Positions 23,001 through 29,000 of a stretch of DNA of 34,961 nucleotides are shown here, in pieces; the first letter of the stretch is position 1, and every line of letters begins with the position of its first letter. The DNA lies in NCBI GenBank assembly GCA_946610655.1, contig CAMOCH010000004.1:1-34961 (forward strand), written 5' to 3'. The notes beneath the pieces are model-generated. The model ran no database searches and was not told the DNA's origin. It saw nothing but the letters and a program-made list of their open reading frames with translations. The DNA comes from an uncultured Clostridia bacterium (GTDB lineage Bacteria; Bacillota; Clostridia; Christensenellales; UBA1242). Made by a program: the position numbers and the translations under genes.

Positions 23001-26000
23001 ATAGCCTCATCTGTGTTTGTAACAGTGCCATCTTCAGTTATATGAATTGCTGAATAATAGTAACGTCCTGTGTCTTCAGAGTAGAAATCAGTAACATAAT
23101 ACCAAGTGCCATCAATAAGTTTAACTTCCTTAATAATGTCAGTATATGAATCATTAATACTATCATCAAGTTTAACATCAGAAGCTGTCCAAACGCCAGT
23201 TTCTTCATTATATTCAGCCAAATACCAACCTTCAAGACGATATCCAGAACTTGCATTTGCACTGATTACCATTTGTGTGTCACGGTCGAAGTATGATGTT
23301 TTGAATTGAAGAGAAGGGTAAACGATTTCTTCACCATCTTCATCAAAATATGAATACAATTCGCCAGCTGCAATGTTTGAAAGTTTGCTATACATATAGA
23401 TATCGTTGCCTTCACGATAAGCATAAACGTTACCAGTGTAAACAGCAACAGAGTTATAGTTAATAACTTTTATGTTCGCAAAATGATAAGCATTGGCATT
23501 ATCAGTGTTTTTCAATGCATAGTCAATGGTTTTAGAGCCGTTTTCCATTGTTTCAAGAATTCTTGCAAAATCCAATGGTGATGTTGCATAAAATTCTCCA
23601 GTTTCGCTGTTATAATAAACAACATAATTTTTTTCTTCTGGGTTAACTTTAGATTTATCATTAATATGTGTTACGCCAAATGCATAAGAAATATAGTCAA
23701 GAATATTTCCTGTGCTGTTTTCTTCATAACCAAAATTATTAAAGCTGCTGATAGATCTTGCTTTTCCATCAAGATAGAATCCATAAGAGCCATTTGATGC
23801 AGACAATACAATAAGTCCACGTGATTTATACGCACCATCATTCACATCTGAAATAACTTCAGTAAGAATATTCTCTTCGTTTATTTTTGTAAGAGATTTT
23901 CCATTATCACTAAGTATGTAAAATTCACCATTATAAACAATGATGTTAACCTTTTTAAAGTTAGGATATACTTCGTCTGAATAGTATTTATTGTTTCTAT
24001 AAACACCAGTATGGAAACCTTCAAAATAGAGCATAGGAACAATTTCCAAATCTTTAAAGAAGTATTTGGTTTCAGTTCCCTCGGTTGTTTTAAAGTAATC
24101 AACAAAGTAAGCAGGGTTGCCACTCTTATCAATTTGAGCATTGCCCTTGTTTTCAAAATTAGAAACATCATAGTTTATGGCATTTCCTGAATTTGCATTG
24201 TAAACAACGTTAACGGCACCACCCAAGTTATTTGGACCATCAACAACGCTTGTTGCAAGATTAAGAGTATAAACTCTTTCATAAACAGGCATAAAGATGA
24301 AGTATCCTGCTTCGTTAGATTTAAATCTAAGAACAGCATTATAAATATCATGGCTTTCACCAATTGCTGCCATATTTCTATATATAACTTCGCTGTTATA
24401 TCTGCTGAATATTTCCCAACGTTTAAATCTATAAATTACATTTTCGTTTTCGTTAATATTTATGCTAACAACAGGGCTAGTAACAAACACAACGCCTTCT
24501 TTTCCAGTGAGGAAATATGCATCGCTTGAGTTATAGCTGTTTTGAATGTTAATTGCATCTTCGAACCAGAATGATTGAAGTTTGCTGTCAAATTGTATAG
24601 TTTGAATAGCGTCAGCATTAATACGATAAGCATTTGTAACGCCACCGATCAAAACTTCATCATAATTATATGTGTTTGAACTATCTGAAAATCCACTAAT
24701 ATAAATGTTTTCAACACCTGTGCAGACAGAATTATCATTTTTCAAAGAGTCAGAATAAAGGTTAATAATTCCGTTATCTGCAATGTAATAAGTGTGAATA
24801 TCAAAATATGGAACATTTTCAAGAGATTCTGCACTTGAAGACCAAATGTTAAGTTCATTAGAGTTCAAAAGAAGATATTCGCCATTTTCTGCCAAATAGT
24901 ATAGAGGGGTTTTGTATCTTCCGTTTTCGTCCAAGTCAACAGTAGAATATAAGTTTGTACTGTTATCATTCATTCCAATATTTAAAACTGTGATGTAAGT
25001 GCCATCAAGGTATGGAACATAACCATCATGAGTTTTAGGTTGTCCATTTTCATCATAAACAATATCACCATTTTCATTAGTTTCGGTAATTTTAACTTTT
25101 GTGTATGCAACAATAGGTTGAAGAGTACTTGCCATTACAACATAATAAAGTTTATCCATCTTGCTTTCGTTAGTTAAGTTTGTGATGGTATCTTTAAATG
25201 TTATTGTTGAAAAATCATATATTAAATCAAGTTCAGCAGAAGCAATTGCGTTTGTTAAAAGTTCAACATAGTAACCGTTGACAATTTCAAGACCAAAATT
25301 AAGAACAGCTTGTTCTTCTGCTTTGTGTCTAACTTCAAAGCTAAATACCGGGTTGGTGTATGGAGCACCTGCAAGAAGACTAACACCAGGGAATGCAGAG
25401 ATAACTGATTTAACCGTTGTATAGTCTATGTCGTAGTAGTTATTAACATCGTCAATAATGTTTTCAGAATCGCCTTCATTATAGTAATCGAATGTAGGGT
25501 ATACGTCTGTTTCACCATTTCCAAGAAGAACAACTTTTCCAATAACATGAATGTCTTCACCAGTTGTAAGAGTTGCTTTTCTAACAATATTGTTTGTTGA
25601 ACCAGGCAAGGTTGCTGTTAATGTTTCAGCATAAAGTGTTATACTTCCATCGCTGCTTGTGTATGAGTAGTCTGTAGAAATATATTTATAGCTAACTCCA
25701 TACAAAATGTATGTTGGTTCGTTAACATCGTCAGAAACTGTTTCTGCATCAATTAAGCCAACGTAAAGTTTTTCTCCAAGGGTTGCTTTATCAACATAAG
25801 AACTTGTTGAAGATGAGCTTTCAACAATGGTTTTATAATATTCCCTTTGAACATAAATAGAGTAACCAGAATTTGTGGTGTTAAATGTTTTTGTACTGTT
25901 ATCAACAAGAGTAACTGTAACTGTTTGTCCGTCATCACCTTGAAGGTTTATTATTGGACTACCATCTTTCATTTCTATTGGGGAAATAAGAGGGTATCTG

Positions 26001-29000
26001 TCAATTGAACCATTGTCATTGGTAATATAAACATATTCATTTGATTGAGCATAATATTTGCCATCATTAGCCAAGTATAATGTAAATCCAAAAGTTCCAG
26101 GTTGGTTACTTTGGTCTTCTGTTTTAACAATATAAACATTATACAAAATGGTTAGTTCATCGTAAGTTTTTCTGTTATCAATATAGTAGTATTGTTTTTC
26201 ATCTTGTATAACAGAGCTAACATGAATATTTTCCAAAATTTTGTTATCTTTTTCTTGATTTTTGAATTCTGAGCTTAAATTTCCAACATATGAAGAAATT
26301 GTTGAACCTTTATAAGAATATAAAGACCAATATGCTTTTCCTGTGTTTGTTGAAAGGACATAAGTTTTGTCGTTAACAGAATATATTCCGTTGCTTATAA
26401 TTGATTCAAATGAATCAGTTGTTGGAGTTTCTTCAGAGCTAATAACTTGACCTTTATTGTTAGAAACAAGAACTGTTCCTTTAAGTCCATAGTTATGTCT
26501 ATCAATATTTTCAATAGGAACACCTTCTGTGTAAATTTTTTGAACATAGTGTTTTTCACTTTTGTTTGCATAATCAATAAATTCTATAACGCTATATTTT
26601 TTGCTTGTGTAGTTTTCTATTTCTTCATAGATATAGATGCCATCTTGTTCGTAATAGTGTGGTGTTGCATAGTTTGTATCTTCAACATAAACATCTTTTG
26701 TTGCAACATATGTTCCGTTTTCTGCATAGTAATAGTAGAAGCTGTTGTTAGCTCCTTGATTTCTATTAAATTTAACAAGTTTATCTAATTCGTAGAATGC
26801 CTCATCAATTTTAATGTAAGAACCTTCGTCATCTTGAACAAATTGTGAAGATTCCTCATCATAACTATATTTTGTAAAGCTGCTAATTGTTGCAAAGTTA
26901 GAAGTATTTTTTGTTTTTGCATCGTCTAAAACATAGTATTCAGTATTTTCACTTGCAGAGTTAACAGGGGTATAGTGTAAATCATCAACCTTAACAAAGT
27001 GTTGTTTTGTGGCGTTTGCATCTTCAACTACAGAGGTTGCAATGTAGTCACCATTTTCATCAAAAGTATAGATGTTTCCATCTTTTACATATTTGTTAAC
27101 ATAATAGTCACCATCAACAACATATTTGCCACCAATAAGAATATATTTACCATCGCCTTCTACGTAGTAAACAAATGAGTTGATGCTTGTTGTGTGAGTG
27201 TCTTTATCTGTGTTTACATATTGAGAAATCTCTGCTCTTACTGGAGCATTAAGTTGTTTAACAAGATAGTAGTAGTCTGCAATTATGTGACTAACACCAC
27301 CAATTGCATTAACAAAATTAGCAAAGTCAGCATCGGTTGCATGTTGAATAATAAGGCTACCAAGTGCAATAATATATCTGTGGTCATAAGAGTAAGAGTT
27401 TTGTTTTGCAGTTTGTTTGAATTCATCATTAAACCAGTTTACTTCAGTTGAAGAGACTAATTTTCCAACTGGTTTTGTGTAATAGTATTCAACAATTGGG
27501 TTTCCAATATTATCAAAATATGAGTAAGAGTTAACATCATAATAGATGTAGATTGGAACATTTGGTTCTTCATCTGTATTTGGTTGATTTGCTTCATATT
27601 GCAATCCGGTTTCTTGATTATAATATAATCCTGTTGCATAAACGTCTGCAACAACGTCAATTGCAGTATTTCTGTAGTTGTCAGGAGAATAAACGAATGT
27701 TCCTTCTTCATCTTTGTCATCATATTTAGCTTTATTTTCGTAGTAGGTTAAACTGTAATTAACTTGTACAACTTCTGAATTAGGAACATCTTCAGAATTT
27801 TGAGACAAGAACACAAATGATTCTGTTTCGCCAATTTCTTTCAAATCAGCTTCTTGATAAATGATATTATCAATTTTTGTGTAAGAGTAAAGAATGAATT
27901 TGTCGTCTTGACTAGAAGAAGATTCTTGACGCAAAATTGTTGCTTTTAAGCTTTCAGTATCATCAGCAGAAAGTAGAGTGTAGTAGTATAGATAAGTATC
28001 GTTTCCACCTTGAACAGCTTGATAATCACGGCGAGAAAATTCATATGGTTGATCATCATAATAAAGAGTGCTTTTTGCGGTATTAAGAACTGCGCCAGAA
28101 ATTTCTTCAACAGTTGTGTAGTAATATGTTTTAATAACAGTTCTGTTGATTTCATCATAAGTAATTTTGCAAGTGATGAAATCGGTTTTGTTTGAATTAC
28201 TATTTTCGTAAACAATTTCGCCAATGTTGGTTACAGACTCAACGTTGTATGATTTTAATGTGTAGTTGCTAGGAAGAAGCAAAGATATGATTACTTTTGA
28301 TGTTGTGTAACCATATTTATCTGTTTCTTCTGTTGTTGTACTTATAACTTGATAGCGAACAGAATCGTTGGTAACAGGGTCAACGATTTTTTCATCTTCC
28401 ATGCTAACAGCTTTGTTTCCTTTGATAACAAAAAGGTTTACAGCAACTTCTGTATTTGTTTCATATTTTGTCCCATAAATTGCATTACCAATTCTGTCGG
28501 CATAAAGTGTTTCGTTTTTAAGTTGATTAAGAACATAAATTGAGTTTGAATCATCAACAAGTTTTGTCATGTATTCAGAGAAGAAAGTGTAGTAGTTATG
28601 GTCATGTTCATTTTCATCAATTATTGATTCTTTGGCAAAAGAAATATATGTATCATATGCAAGTCCATTAATTTCAAAATGTCCATTTTCATAAACAACA
28701 AACATTCTTTCAATTCCCATACTTGCAATATGAGCGTCATAATCATATACGTCATCAGTTGCAAGCTCTTGGATTGTGTTTGGTTGTGTGCTAAACACTG
28801 CAGCAAAAGGTTTAGAAGCGCCGTTCTTCCAAATATAAATATCAACACCATCGAGGATTGTTGAAGTTGTTGCAATAAGGTCTTCAGCATCATAAATGTT
28901 GCCGTTCAAATTAAAGTTTTTAACTTTGCTAACATTTGCATAGAAAGTTTTCAAGTTGTTGCCAGAGTATGAAGCAACAGATAAAGTGCCAATGTAATAG

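Noticed and set aside
8042-28864. Many other 60-140-codon frames on both strands within the giant gene
   Set aside because: Low-complexity Leu/Met/Gln or Cys/Asn/Ile/Phe translations are shadows of an A/T-rich repetitive gene; none has a ribosome site with a plausible protein.
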